Assembly (NCBI RefSeq): GCF_015832195.1
Contig: NC_052018.1
Location: forward strand, 59,643,666 to 59,707,665
Direction: 5' to 3'
Length of the DNA: 64,000 nucleotides
Source: Motacilla alba alba
Taxonomy: Eukaryota > Chordata > Aves > Passeriformes > Motacillidae
Below, one piece after another: positions 1 to 13,600 of this stretch. The notes below the pieces were generated by a model that did not search any database, was not told the DNA's origin, and saw only the letters and a program-made list of their open reading frames with translations. The translations under genes were made by a program, and so were the position numbers. Every line of letters starts with the position of its first letter. Positions within the stretch are counted from its first letter, which is position 1.

Positions 1-848
1 ATCAGGATATTTTTATGACAAGGTGCTTTGTGCTGTGAAGAAGCTGTTTAAAATCAGCTGTGCCAATTTGAACATCAGAGAAAATATTATAATACAGTCT
101 GACACTTTGCAGAATGAAAATGACAGGCTTTGTAGAGCATGAAGTTCTCCTTGCCAGCTTTTGGGAGCTCAGTTAGTCACTCTACTTGTTCAATGCACAT
201 ACACTAAGGATGGCTGGTGCCTGTTTTAACATTTTCAGGTGATGTGAGCAAAGGAGCAGCTGATTGCTCCAAATCAGTCTTCTCAAAAGCAGTGGCTGGC
301 TTTTCAAAGCCCAGCTTGGTTGGTGCAAGAGAACTTCCATGGGATATCTTTGTACTTGATGTGCAGATATTTTCTAGAGGTCCTGGCTGGGATATGATAG
401 AAGCTTTAAATATGAACACTTGGAAACAGGCAGTCCTATTATGGTGCAGGCATAATTTGTGGTTAGGGCCACCAGTGTAGGAAAGTGACTGTGATAGTGC
501 TGGCCTGTTTCAAGCACCTTTCCTGGTTGAGTGTTTCCTAGATGGAAACCTGGACAGCTTAACACTTGCTCTTCTTGAAACAGGTGGTTGTAATGTGTTG
601 TTTTACTGGTTTCTATTTTCCATTTGTACGTAGAAAGAAGTTTTTAGCTGTGAGCAGTCAGTGCAGAATGCATAAGTGAGGTACGAATTGAGTGATGTTT
701 CTAGATTTTTTTTTTTTTTTGCATGAGAGCTCTTGGCTTGTTCATAGGAGAGGTTAATGATGTAGTTGGCAGTGGTTCAGAACAAACCTTATTTCTATTT
801 TCTGTATCTAGGGATACAAGTGTTAACAAAACAATTTTTGTTTTTCAG
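1..848. other. No gene recognised
   Basis: AT-rich unique sequence with a run of T at about 706-720. The two open frames of 71-87 codons overlap on opposite strands and lack homology or codon structure. Confidence 0.6.
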
Positions 849-991
849 ATTGCCGGCGCTACGAAAATAGGGACTTCCAGCAAGAAGTTCTTCAGCTTGT
901 GAAGCCACAAGGACACCTCAGCCCCTTTCTGTGCTTTCATTCATGATGCAGAGGGAAACAAGACATTTAGAGAACGAATAAGTTGTGCAAG
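849..991 (+). other. Candidate isolated exon, possibly 5' untranslated
   Basis: The sequence before it is a good acceptor: AACAATTTTTGTTTTTCAG ending at 848. The segment is 143 bases and has CpG-containing, non-repetitive content (TTGCCGGCGCTACG at its start), unlike the T-rich flanks. The downstream edge GTGCAAG followed by GTTTGT is a weak donor. All three frames contain stops, the longest being about 33 codons, so it is unlikely to be an internal coding exon. On the strand and position it could be an upstream noncoding exon of a longer TIAM2 transcript, or a readthrough exon from the gene to the left (SCAF8 in mammals). No homology was recognised. Confidence 0.3.
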
Positions 992-3900
992 GTTTGTTTG
1001 GGTTTTTTTTGTTGGTTTGTTTATTTCTGAGTGGGTAAATTGCATTATGAAACATTATAGGCCGAGAGCTAGATAGAACCAGGTTAAAATTTGTTTTATT
1101 CCCTGGGTCTTAATGTTTCATATTGGTTGGGTGTTTTTGAGGTTTAGAATCAACCAATAGAGAACATCAGCACAGGGAGAAATGTAGGCTATGTGAACTG
1201 TTTCTTTCAAGGCATTAATCCAAATATTAATGCTTGTGACTTCAAAATAGATTGTATTTGCAAAACTTCAGTCCAGACAAGCCTCTGAATCTGTAAACAG
1301 CAGAGATACAGTTTTCTATACTTAGCAGGGAAAGGAGGGGTTTAGGCTTTTTTCTGCTTAGCTCACAAGAGCATTATAATGTGGTAAATTTATCAAAGGA
1401 GAGGGAATGGATGAGCAGTATCTGGTGTAGAGTGCATTGTTCCAGAATTAGACAGAAAATTATCAGCAAAGAGAGCCCTACTCCTGATGTCTCACCTAAA
1501 GGAAAAAGTGGCATTGCAGTTTAATTCCAGAGACCATCAGATGTCTGTTTGCTGTAGTTAGAAATGTTGTGAATGGCACAAGAGAGAGACAGAGAGGTGC
1601 TTTGGTTGAGGGTTTGAAAGACCTGGTACAACTGAGCTTATGATAGGGCAAGTTTCCTCCATCCTGTTTAGTTTTGTCATCTGAGATAATTGTTTAGAGT
1701 TGTTTTAGAGATTTTAGAAGACTTAATCATGATGCTTTGTAAACAGGTGATGAGAGTGTTTATTCAACTTTTCATTATTTTTAATTGCTTCAGCATTGTT
1801 TGCTGTTACTAACAGAAGAAACTTGACGTTGTTGTCAATACCGTGCTGTTGTTAATACTGCTATCTACTACCATGTATGCTGCTAGTTATCACAAAATCC
1901 AGACTTTGTGATAGACTTTGTTGCAGGAATCCATTGCACAACCCTGACAAAGGCACCTTTTAGGAAGTTCAGGCCTATGGGCAATTTGGACATCACAGGG
2001 AAGGAAAATGGTTAGACCTCAACACATCCTGTTCATTCTCATTCCCCAGGAGTTTGTCCACTGTGATCACATTTATTGGCAAGGGATGCAGTTTCAGAGG
2101 GATTCAGTCTCATTCCATGCTAGGACAGAATTGGTTTTCTTTCCTGACAAAGTATTTTGGGGCAAAATTGTTCTGAATAAACAAGGGGAATCTGTTGCAG
2201 AGTTACAGGGTTTTTCACCCGATGGACACATACCGGGCAGGTGATCATTAGACCTGATTGTTATATATTATTCAAACACTTAAAAGTTAATACCTGTACA
2301 CTTAAAAATTAATAGCTGTGTGCTCAGTTTACTTTATAACCCACTCATCTCTTTTAAAATTAGTACATCATGGAGCATTGCTACGTTTTGTAACAACTTA
2401 AGAGTTTTGCCACATGCAAGGGATTTAGGGCACTGCTACCACAGAAGTAAATATGCACAAACTCTGCATATGCTGTTGTTTGGCTAACAGAGTATTTGGC
2501 CCATTCTTGTCTAAACCAGGCTGTTTTTGATGCTAGCTTATACATTCGGGATATATTATAAAATTAAAATGGATTTGGAGGTGTGGTCAGTGTTCTGCTG
2601 AGCATGACTGCAACAGGTCTAGAAGGTCTTCTGAATTCTGGAGTTGCCCTCCTCAAAAAGGCAAAGTAATACAAAGAAAAAACTCAAAAATAGTCAGCTT
2701 CTCATTGATTTTGATAAAAGGACAGCTGTGAAACTGTGCCATTGATTATTACAATTAGACTTACTATTTCCAGTGTGTTGTGCCATTCTTTATTGCCATA
2801 GGTTAAAAGATATTTTATGCACTGCAGCACTCATAGAAGTCCTAATTTGCTGTATTAGTCAATCTGTTGGGGCTTGTGGGGTTTTTTTGGGTGTTTTTTG
2901 TTTGTTTGATTGGTTTTCTTTGACCTGTGTTGATAAAAGGAAGTATTGAACCTTATTCATAAGTTGAATGACACCACTGTCTGTTGGGGTGTCTGCTCTC
3001 ACCACCATTGGTGCTTTTTGCCATGTTTCAGTGTTTTGGGAGAGATGCACTGTTTGTTCCCTTGCAAGTTCTTAAGCTTTTTAGCAGTCAGTATGTTTTG
3101 TTTCATTTTGCCCACATGCAGCTTTCCAAAAAGCAGTGACAACCCAGCATGAGCTTGTCAGGGGCAGAAGGTGAATTTGTGAACCACGTGAAGGCATGAA
3201 GGAGAAAATTACGGCTTACAGATTCCTAATGATAAACACACCAAAAGCATCCTAAAATTATAAAGCAGTGTGGTGCATTAAAGCTCTAATTTGCATTTTG
3301 GCCAAGGCATAGCTGCATTTTTGGACTATCCCTTTAATTTGGTTCTTTTAATTACCTGCTGATGAGTTCCTGTGGTGGAAGCAGCAGGAGCTGTGCCTGC
3401 AGCAGTTTCCTGGCATAGTGGTTTCTATCAGACAGAGCAATGGGATTCCTAAGGTTACTTTGAAATCCGGGGTCTCCTGCTGTATACCAGCAGACTGACA
3501 CGAACAGGAATCTAATTAAAAAGTCAAAGATATTGAATAAAGCTCACAAATGCCATCTGTTCAGCTTTTCAACCTGAAATTACTCTATGAATTGCAGTTA
3601 CAAGTTTGATTGTTCCTGCATTTTTGTAGCTGAATTTTGTTACAGCAGCCACCCGTACAGGCAGAGTTGTGCAGGCTCTGTTAGTGTCAGTAACTGCTTG
3701 GACCTCTTGATGTATTCCAGCAAAGTATGTTTGACTGATACTGCTGGATTGAAACTTAATCTCGCGAGGAAGGCATTGATACCCTGCAAAGGCCTTGCAC
3801 TGATTTACTAGCCTAGAGAATGCCTGGAAAGGGGCAGCACCCCATCTGTAGATTTTGCAACAAATTGTTCCCAGGTTAATGTAATTAAAGCAAGGCCTGG

Positions 3901-6900
3901 TTATTTACCTCCTCTGCAAATGAAAGTGTTACTCGTGGTTGGTTGAAGGAGAAAATGCCAAACAAGTTTGTAGACTGAGGAGGGGAAAAATTTCACCAGG
4001 TTTGTGATAGAATGATTGGGAAGTAAAACAAATGTGAAAAAAAAGACCCATCAGTGTTTTGACGAGAACTATGGAATGGAGTAATCTTAAAAAATCTTTC
4101 AGTAATATATAGTGTTGGTACCAACAGTGTGCATTCAGCCTTCATACAAAAATGAAATAGGGACATTGCAAAAAGAAACTTGGTGGCTATTTGGGCAAGC
4201 CTCTGTGCCTGTTCATGTGTAATATACAAGAGGAAATATTTCAAAACAGTCTGAGGAAGCAGAAGAAAACTTTTGTGTACTCATGGAAGTCTTGTGGCTT
4301 GCTGTTAAGCTCTGTATCCAGGAAACAATTTCTTATTGACAGACAACTGTGGATAAACTTAGTAATTTACTAAGAAACTGATTTCCTAAGAAAATCGATC
4401 TGGTGTATGCATTTTTTGCAATATTATCTCATAAGAAATATATAAGGCCCTAAAGTCTTCAAGGTATGATAATATTACTGTCTCCAAAACTAGCTCTCTG
4501 TAGTTACTGCCTACCCTTACTTGCTAGCTGTACATTGCTTTCCCTGTTCCCCTGGTGTTCTCTGTCACAACCATGGCCTACACATGCCTGTGCACATCCA
4601 CAGCTGGTCTATACCATCAGCTAGGATCACCAGCCTTACTAAAGATGACACTAAAAAGTTAGGCGTGCCTGACAGAGTTTAAGGATGCTAACCTCCATCC
4701 TCAGGGCAGCTCTCCCTGTTACATGTGTTCAGTTTGTCACCTCTATGAGCTGGCACTGCTGACAGAGTGCTGGGATGAAAGGATCAGTGTCACCTTTTCC
4801 TTGTCGAACTGTTGGGACCATGGTCCATGGACCATGGTAGAGGGAACTCTACTTCTCAGGGGATCACACAGGGTGCTGACCTGTGACCCCACTGGCATTG
4901 TTAGCAGTGTGTCTGCTCTCACTCTGCAGCAGTGAGATGTAGCTCATCCATCATTCTGGAGAGCCCATCCTCCCCTGCTGTAACGTGAGGTGACAGGGGC
5001 AAGGTGTGTGTTGGTGGTGCAGCTGATATACAGAGAGCGTTACCCCAGCGTTTTCCTGCCCTCTATGGCCAAGCCTTCAGTAGAAACAGTGTGTGTGAGC
5101 ACAGGAGCAGAAGGAGTATTTGTGTTTAAATTTCTCTGAGAGGCATTTTACTGGCCTCACTGTTCATCTGGATAGGTTATTGTTCTCCCACCTAAGCCTT
5201 AGCACTGTTATCAGCAGTCTGTGGACATCCTTGCTCGGTGGTCTCACAGCTGCTGCTCTTTGTCTGCTCAGAGATGTACATCCCTGATTGAGGATGGACT
5301 GTCATTTGTGCTCCACCATTCCTGTGTCCTGGGAGATCTTACAGTGTGATCTATTGGTGTATTGTCTTCTACCCTGATATACCAGAGAGGTCTCTTTTTT
5401 TCTTTTTTTTTTCTTAAAATGATGAACATCAAATATTCCCTGCAATCACCGGCTGAATAGAGTGGTCTCTTGAAAACCATGTTATGCTTTCATATTGGAG
5501 AAAAATATTTTAAAATCATTGACTGTGTAATACAGGTTAGTATTAAATAGGCTAGCAAAATGATCTTGGAAACTGGAGATCCAGGAAAGAAAATCATGGG
5601 TAGTGGATATTGAGAATCTTCACTTCAAAACTGAGTCAGTATTTCTTCTTAGCACGTTCGTGCCTTGCAAAGCTTAGATGTCTTATAAGAGCATTGTGGA
5701 CAGTATTAAAAAGAAATTTACAGGGGATTTCATCGCTCTAAAGGATAACATTTAAGAAAACATTGCCTCTTTGTATTTGCTGTTGCAAGCAAGCTTGGTG
5801 CTTAATCCAGTGCAAATGTTACATGCATTTATGTGAACTGAAATTTTAATTACTGTTCTGCCTACCTGTTGTTGGCATGGAAAAATAATTATTGGTTGAA
5901 TTGAATAGAACAGGAGTACCAAATTTGAAGTTTTTATAAACCCAGTTTTAAATATTTTTTATTTTTCAGAAAGAAAAATATAATGCATAATAATTCACTA
6001 GTGCTGGAGTTCACTGCAATTCCCTGTAGTGATACTACTCTGATAGATGTTCCTACAGTGTTGCAGAAGTTGATTTTCAGGTGGCTGGGCCAGTAAATGT
6101 TGGCTCAACTTATGCATTGAGGCCATAGGTGAAAGCTCTGCTCTTCATACACAGATACAGCTACTGTTTAGGTTGCCCAGAGTGGGTAATTTGTCTATAA
6201 ATAACAGTTGTCACTGGAGTCCAGTATCTCATAAAAGATATTTGGCCTTCAGGTATGTTTCTCACGTTGGACTTATTTGATTTCTAGAAGTGCTGTTCCT
6301 TTGAAGCCTCCGCAGCATATCTGAAGAGGTGACAATAAAGTTGCAAAACACCCTTTGACTTGGACCAGAGCCAAATAGTGCCACCCACTCTCCTGCAAGA
6401 CCCCTTGCACACTGATCACTGAGGAACTTACCTCAAACCTTAAAAAAACTCAACCAACCAAACAAAAAACCACCAAGGCCACCCTAATTTTAGGAAGTGC
6501 AGTGCTCTTGACTGAGTCACTGCAAAACTGAGTTTTAATGCTGTGGATCTTTTCCTGCACTATTAAAATGCAACTGGTGCAAGAGCTGCTATGTTGTGTT
6601 TTGCTGGGCATGAAACAGTGGGAAGGGCAATGTCCAAAGCTTTGTCACAGGGAGTGATAAATCAACTACCCAGGCACTTGTTGGCATAGCAGAGGGAGGG
6701 GCAGAAATTGCATGGTGGAAGACATCAGAAGTAGTGATTAAAGCAATCTTATTTATTATTTTAGTTTTCTATCTCCAAGCCTTTTCTGTTTTGAGTTGGC
6801 ACAATGGATGAAATTCTGCTGATGTTAGTGGGAAGTTTGACAACAGGGTTAACAGGACCAAGATTTCACCCACAGTGTTTTAAGGTAGTTTGAGCCTTAA

Positions 6901-7995
6901 AGCAGCATTTGTGTATTTTAAAATTCCTTGATTTGTCGGCAGTAGCATAAGTATTAGGTATCTTTCTTCAGTTACCCTAAGAAAATGATATTTATTTTTG
7001 TAGTGGGAAGTTTCATGTAATTACAGAAAATTTTGCACTGATTTTTCTCAAAACTTCCTAACTTCCTTTTTTTTTAAAAAAAAGTGGTGTACAGGAAAGG
7101 GCGTTTTTGCTGGCAGACTAACTAACTTAAGGGAAAAATGAACAGTATCTTGACTGAAGTTATACAGTCATAAAACAGGTATTATTTATGAATAATGAAA
7201 ACTGTGGAGGAAAACATCTGTCTGAGTAAAAAAATATGTTATGGAATGACATGGATGTTCTCCTGATTGCAATCTTGAAACAGCTCTGCTAATTTCTTTA
7301 GGGATAAGAAAAAGAATTACAAGAAATTATTACATTTAAAGTCAGTGTAATCTGCTTCTGTAGACCCCTGTGTATTCAAATTAATGTAGAATAGTTCTGC
7401 TCTATTTTCCATAGAAAATAATGTTCTATAGATGCCTCATAGATTCTTAGCCTATGACACCAATGTCAGATGTTTTTTAATATACTATAAAGAGATCTGC
7501 ATATGTGACTTTCATATATATAATTTTCCATTAAAAGGCTGTATCATTAAGGGTGGGTGGGAATAGTAGAATATTGAATAATAATGAAATAGTATGCTGA
7601 GATATTTCTTCATTTTCTGGCTATTTTTAGCTGGTAAAATTTACTTGGATGGAAAGCAGTTTTCTATACTGTGCATTCAGTTAAACCCTCATGAGGTATG
7701 TCCTAGCATTCCCTTAATAAAATTCATGTTAAAATGTTATTGAGTTCATCTGGTTTCCAGGATGTGGTCTTCTGTTGCACATTGGCAAACCTGACTGAAA
7801 CACAATTATTTCTTTGCATCTGTTGATATCTTTCTGTAACCTGAATTAATAAGTGCTGTTGAGGACAGGAACTGAATTTTTACTCTATCCATTACCTGAC
7901 ACAGTTGGAACTCATGGGAAGGGAACAGATGCTTTTGAGCCTTAGCAGAATAACACATGCTAACAGGATGTTATGTGAATTGTGCTAGGGTTAGT
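992..7995. other. No gene recognised (intergenic or 5' intron)
   Basis: Unique AT-rich DNA. All open frames are below about 85 codons and look like chance. Notable items are a T/G-rich stretch at 2878-2925, the palindrome at 4817 and an A/T-run pair at 7070-7083. No repeat family was recognised. Confidence 0.6.
4817..4838. repeat. 22-base perfect palindrome
   Basis: ACCATGGTCCA is followed directly by its reverse complement TGGACCATGGT, with no spacer. Confidence 0.95.
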
Positions 7996-8386
7996 TCATA
8001 GAACCACAGAATGATGGAAATGTTTGGGTTGAAAGAGACCTTTAGAGATCACCCTTAAAACTCTACTGCTCTGCAATGTGCAGGGACATCCTCAAGCAGA
8101 TCAAGTTGCTCAGAGCTCTGTCCAAGCCTGGCCTTGAATATTGCCAGGGATGGGGCATCTACCACCTCTCTGAGCAATCAATCCAGTGTTGCACCACTCT
8201 CATCATAGAAAATTTCTTCCTTATATCTAGCCTGAATCTGTCCTTTAGGTCAGAACAAATAGCCCTTGTCCTATCAGGGCAGGACCTGCTAAAGTCTGGT
8301 TTCATTTTTCTTATAAGCCTCCTATCATGGGGGAGAAAGAAGAGAAAACTTTGGCATGAGGCTCGCTGCAACTTTGCCTCCATATG
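7996..8386 (-). mobile_element. CR1 LINE fragment (3' end)
   Basis: Read on the plus strand, the segment starts with CATAGAACCACAGAATGATGG, then GGGTTGAAAGAGACCTTTAG and, after an interval, AGGGACATCCTCAAGCAGATC. This is the reverse complement of the conserved 3' end of bird CR1 elements, so the copy lies on the minus strand. It continues through the CCAAGCCTGGCCTTGAA and AAATTTCTTCCTTATATCTA sections, which also match the CR1 consensus order. It is diverged and 5'-truncated near 8386, as most CR1 copies are. The 103- and 74-codon open frames here are chance frames in the 3' untranslated part of the element. Confidence 0.85.
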
Positions 8387-9500
8387 ACCTTCTTTTCCCC
8401 AGCCATTACGTGAGCCTTCACCACATATTAATCTTCAGTTTCCTTGTTTTCACAGCCGTTGCAGGCCTCCCCCATCGGTCCATACCCACTGTAGATGAAC
8501 CATGGCAGGACTGAGTAACTAGTACCCAATAAAGCATATTTCCAGGTCACAAATAACCAACTATTCCATACCTTGTTGCCTCGTTCATCCTTTTCTCCTC
8601 TTGGGACCCAGAAGCCTGGGAAGAGGGAAGCCTTTTTGGTGCTTGTTCATTCCTTGCGTCAGCAGCATCTGGGTTGTTTCAGGAGCTCAGCAGATTGGTG
8701 TGCTCCTAGAGCTTAGGAAATGATTGTAAGATGTCTGTGTTGGTTTATTTCCTGTGTGTCATTTCCTGTGATATTTCTACAGAATAGCCCTTTCTGTTGC
8801 ACAGACATAAATCACCTGTGCCATAATGATTCCATAGAAAATGGAGCAGTGTGTTACCCACGCAGTGAGGCTGTAGTGCTGTCTACTAATGCTATTAAAT
8901 ATACTTTATATAGTGGTAGATTTCTGGAAAATCAAGAGTGAGTTCCTGTGGGAGTAACAAAAGAACAAATTTATGGACATTTGTGTCTTATTTTGTGATA
9001 ACTCTATATGTAGTTCTGTCCTTTGAAATGCTTTTGGAACAAGTTGAATTTTTAGCTAATGTATGTATTCTCTAGCTTTTACACACTGTCATTTCTTTAC
9101 TGTTGCATTTGTCCTCATCAGAATATTTTTCATTTCTTCTTAATATAATCTGAAGTTAGATCAAAGTATTAGCAAATAGCACAGGATTGGCTGTATACCC
9201 AGTATCTCAGACTCGGTATTTATCCAGACTATATATAGCTGATTGATTAAAGTGGTTTCAGGTTCTGTGCAAGTCAAGAAGCTATTTATGTGTGTTGGAA
9301 TAAAAGCCAGAGTGTTGAACAAAGTTTTGATTATTCCCAGAAGTTGGAAATAAAAAGGTATTTGATTTCCAAGACTTCTGTAGAATCAGTAAAGAAAGAT
9401 GTATAGTGAAATCCAGGAGATGAAGGGTGGGTTTCCTAAGTTCCTTGGACTTCATGGGGAAAAACAGAGAGAATGACAATATTTAAAAAATTAATATATT

Positions 9501-9650
9501 GTGAGGCCAGAAGTGATCACTGTGGTAATCTAGTTTGATTTCCTGGATAACACAGATTGTCTGACCATTTTTTTTTCTTTCTAAAGAAGCGATAGTTCCC
9601 CTATTTTTGCTTAAAAAAAAAGACTTCAGTCCTTGATAGACTGCTTCATG
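9501..9650 (-). mobile_element. Old CR1-like relic
   Basis: The plus strand reads GTGAGGCCAGAAGTGATCAC, then TAATCTAGTTTGATTTCCTG and GATAACACAGATTG. This resembles the ancient amniote CR1-type 3' end that in turtles reads GGCCAGAAGGGACCATTGTG and so on, in the minus-strand orientation. It is heavily diverged, interrupted by T and A runs at 9569-9576 and 9612-9620, and its far edge is unclear. The match is from memory of the family consensus, so it is tentative. Confidence 0.45.
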
Positions 9651-10637
9651 ACTGCCATATTTCTGAAATTCCCCCCAAACCTTGTTTCTGCTGCTGTTGG
9701 TCAGTGCTGGAGGCTGGCTCTCCTAACTGGACCAGCGAGGGCCCACTGTGTCCCCTTCCAAGTTCACAAGCAGAATGTGATGAAATAAGCAATATATAGT
9801 ACTTTACCAGCTTCTGCTTTTCTGCATGTGTTTTGACAGACAATGCACCCCATTAAATCCTCTCCTGCTGAAATAGTTATGCAGCCTATAAGAGAAGATG
9901 CAGCAATAGTGCTTAGGGGAGCTCAGCCCTGTCCCCACCTTGGCCATCATTCTGCATGGAGAAACCCTCTTGTCCATGCACCCATCTCTCTTCTCTTTGT
10001 CTTCCCCCCTGCCTTTGAATGGGGATAATGATACCACCAGCACAGCACTTCTGGGTTTGTAAATGAAAATTCCCGTTTGTTATGATAATATGCCCTGTGT
10101 GATTGTTTGGATGTACTTTGCCAGGCAGTAGCAGGTGGCCTTCTGCAGTAAAGAGCCTGATTTTTTAACTAGCTACCATAGCAGAAAACCGTAATAATTT
10201 CCCTAGACAAAACCTTGGCATTGCTGAACACTGTGAGTGGGGATTTTACCACCACCAAAGCGATCTGGGTCAGCACTCATCTACTGCTTTTTTTTCTGTT
10301 TGTTCTTTCTCCCTCTGACCTTGGCAACTTTGAAGAAGATTTGCCCTCCTGGGACAGAGATGCCAATCTGATTGTAGTCCTGGTCAGAACCGTTTCATTG
10401 GTTAAAGTGATGTGAAATTTTAATACTGACATTTTATAACTGAAAGGATTTGGAAACCTTAGTTACAGAGTCGCTGCTTCTGTCTAGACTGTGGAAAGAA
10501 AAGAGTGAGTGTTATACTGTGAAGTGGTAGCTTAATTTTTGGCAAGAAGTAACAAAGTGTCCTAAGAAAACTGTCTTTGTCATGAAGATCAGTTCATATA
10601 TAAATGCACAACGGTACTGTCAGCTAGCGGATGTTCA

Positions 10638-10668
10638 TTCCATACACTTCTACCAGGAGTGTATGGAA
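10638..10668. repeat. Perfect hairpin, 11-base stem and 9-base loop
   Basis: TTCCATACACT at 10638-10648 pairs with AGTGTATGGAA at 10658-10668 across the loop TCTACCAGG. No poly-T tail or gene end adjoins it, so it is not called as a terminator. Confidence 0.92.
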
Positions 10669-13600
10669 AATTTATACTGTGGATTTTCCCAAAATGTAGT
10701 CTAAATCTGAGAAGGCTATTTTAAAGCAAATACAATATTTAAAAGTTTTAAGGCCATTAGTTTTAAACTGTGCATTATTTATATGGAAAATATTGCTTTT
10801 GCCTATTTCATGTAAAAATTAATCCAACCTGCTGACAATTGCAACAATCATTTTTTGTTCCAATTTGGCACAGAGAGTTACTGGAGGCTTTTAGCACCAT
10901 TGTAAGGGATAATGAGGTCATTTTCCTCCCACATTGCTATTTTTTGCTAATTTGTCTGTATATGTAACCTTCCTGGAGTAGCTTGGTTTTAGCTGTCCTT
11001 ATGCTTAGAAAGCTTTCCATGACATCTATACAAAAACTTCCTCAGTGAAAATCAAGCTGATTTCTTTCTCATGTATTCTTGATGAGGCTGGCCAACAGCT
11101 GATCCAAAATCCTTATACAAGCCTTTTATATGCTGAAAGAATATTCTGCATTTCATTTTTGTTCTCTTTTTCCAAAGAGGCTTGTCCTCCTTTCTTATTT
11201 CTTCAAAGTGTTTTATGTCTTCTTTTTAACTAACTGGACAAAGTAATTCTGTAAAAGTTCTAACAATAGTGATGAAAGAATTATTGTATTTGAACATTCT
11301 AAATGTAAGAATATTTTATTTTTGTTTAAAAATTGCTGATTCATACTGTTCAGTGGCTGTATCTGTTTAGTTGTAGTGTCCTTCCTACTTTCCTCATGAG
11401 TACCTGAAAAAAAATACTAAAATGAAAAAAAACCTAACAACACAAAAGTTATGATTTGCACGAGGAGAAGAAATGTAAATTAATTGCTGCTTATTTAAGG
11501 AAACTTTTGATCCACTCTCAAAGCTCATTATTTTTTTCCATACTTGCTGTCATCATTATGTTTTATTCTGTGACTTATTTATAAGGCATGCTTTTCAGCC
11601 AAATAGAAAAATGTGGACTGGTTTTGCTTCGCAGTTGCACTAATGTGAAAAATACAGGATGGAGCTGTTGTTTTTCTGGTAAAGATCAAGAATGTGCCAC
11701 ATGTTCAGAGGACCTTATCACCTAAAATCAGCAACTTAATGTGTAAATACACAGTGGGGATATTGTTGGCTAAAGAAAGGAAGATGGTAAATGAATGAAG
11801 TTACAAGAAGTTGTAATACATTATCTGTTTAATTGGGTGATGGGGCTTACATTTCTGTACCAGGCTTCTACAAATCAAATCTCCCACCTTGCGCTTCTGA
11901 GGAGGAGAGTGTGGCTCTAGGACGTTGTGCTGCTGTAGAGTTTCCACATGAAAATGCATTCAGACATTTTTGGTTAAGATAATAAATAAGAGTCTTTGAA
12001 GACATGCTGTGCAGAATCGGGTGTGTCAGGGAGCAGCAGTGGTCCCGGGTGGAGTTCCTCTTAGAGCTGCAGCTGGTGCCAGGGCCTGCCTGGGTCACCA
12101 GATAGCAGCCAGGAGACATTGGAGCATCTACAGGAAAGGGTTCCCTCCCAGCTTTGCCCCTCTGCTGCTGGCATCTGCTGGACTGCCTGTTGGAGGGGCT
12201 GGACTGGTGGGAAGATAACTCTCTTTGGAAAATGGAGTGTCCAAATACATGAAGAATTGTCTTTTGAGTGAGCTACTCTTAATGTTGTTAGAAAAGACTT
12301 AGAAAAGGCTGTGGCCTTCTCCCAAGTCCAAATCTTTGAAATGGTTGCAGAAGGGTCTGGTGCAGGCAGGGCAGGCAGGCAGCACCTTGCTCTGTTCTCC
12401 TATATGACACACTTGCCATGATGGTTTTCATCACCTCCAGAGTTCCTCTGCTCCTCTCAGCTGGTGGTTAGGACGTGCTTACACTCGTCCTCTTGATTTT
12501 CAGGTGACAAACACCCATCAACTTGGGTGTCATGAGTGCATTTAGCCTAGGAGACTTTCTGAAGAGGGGAGGCAGCTAGCTACAAATGAGTTTGTTGTAG
12601 GGGAAAACCGATATTGATTTATTACCTGATTTCAGAGCTACCTCATATATAACTAGTTTATATTCATGCTGCTGTTTGTTTTCTTTAATAAACTGTTACA
12701 GTAGAAGAAAACCTAGCTGTTCAAAGACTACTCCAAGCTAGTTTTGGTGCCACGGCGCAGGTGGAATAAAGAAACAGAACAGAAGTCGAAGTTCCGCTAG
12801 CTGGAGTGGGCAGAGGAACTTGGAAGTCCAAGGACGTGAGTGGGAGAAAGCAGGATAAATCTGCAGGACAGCAGCATGGCCATCTGTCTGTCTCACAGGC
12901 GTGGAGCCAGGACATCCTCAGCTCTCCTTGTCCAGGAGATTGGTTGCAGGCAGCTGTAGCAGACAACGTCAGTCTCCTATGGCCAGGTCACAAAACTGTG
13001 AGAGTGATGCAGTGGGATAAGGGAGTGGGGGGAGCCAGGCCAGTGTGATGGGCATGTGCGACAGAGCAGTTCCCCTCTGACAGAATCTGACCCCAGCTGC
13101 AGCTCATGTTCCTGAGCATCCAGCTTCAAAATAGTCCCTGCCGTAGAAATCCAGTCCAGGTGAAGCAAGTGGGGCATGACCTGACCTGCCTCACGTGGAT
13201 AATTGGATGGGTTCTGGGGACTCATTATTGGGCTGCAGTCAGGGCAGGAACAGGTAGCTGGGGAGTGGGGTGTATAGCAGTAGTTGCGTAGCAGATAAAA
13301 TTTGTGATGTTGGTGTGAGAATAATGGAAGATAGGAAGAGGCGAAAAATAGCTAGAAAAAGAATACAGGAAGCACAGGAAAGAAAAGAAATATACAGTGT
13401 TGTTTATGTTTTATAATTACTTGGTGAGAAAAAGGTAACTGAGATTTGTCTCTGAATGAGAGACAGCTCTTGAATGTGATCTGGACACCTTGATGGCACC
13501 CCCTTGTTGCTCGGGTTGTAACATACCTACCTGAATTGCTACATCAGGTTATATCCATGAGGTATAGAAGCTATTTGAATTTTCAATTAGGCTTTTCCTT

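Noticed and set aside
8076..8387. 103-codon plus-strand frame
   Set aside because: It lies inside a minus-strand CR1 fragment, in the noncoding 3' part of the element.
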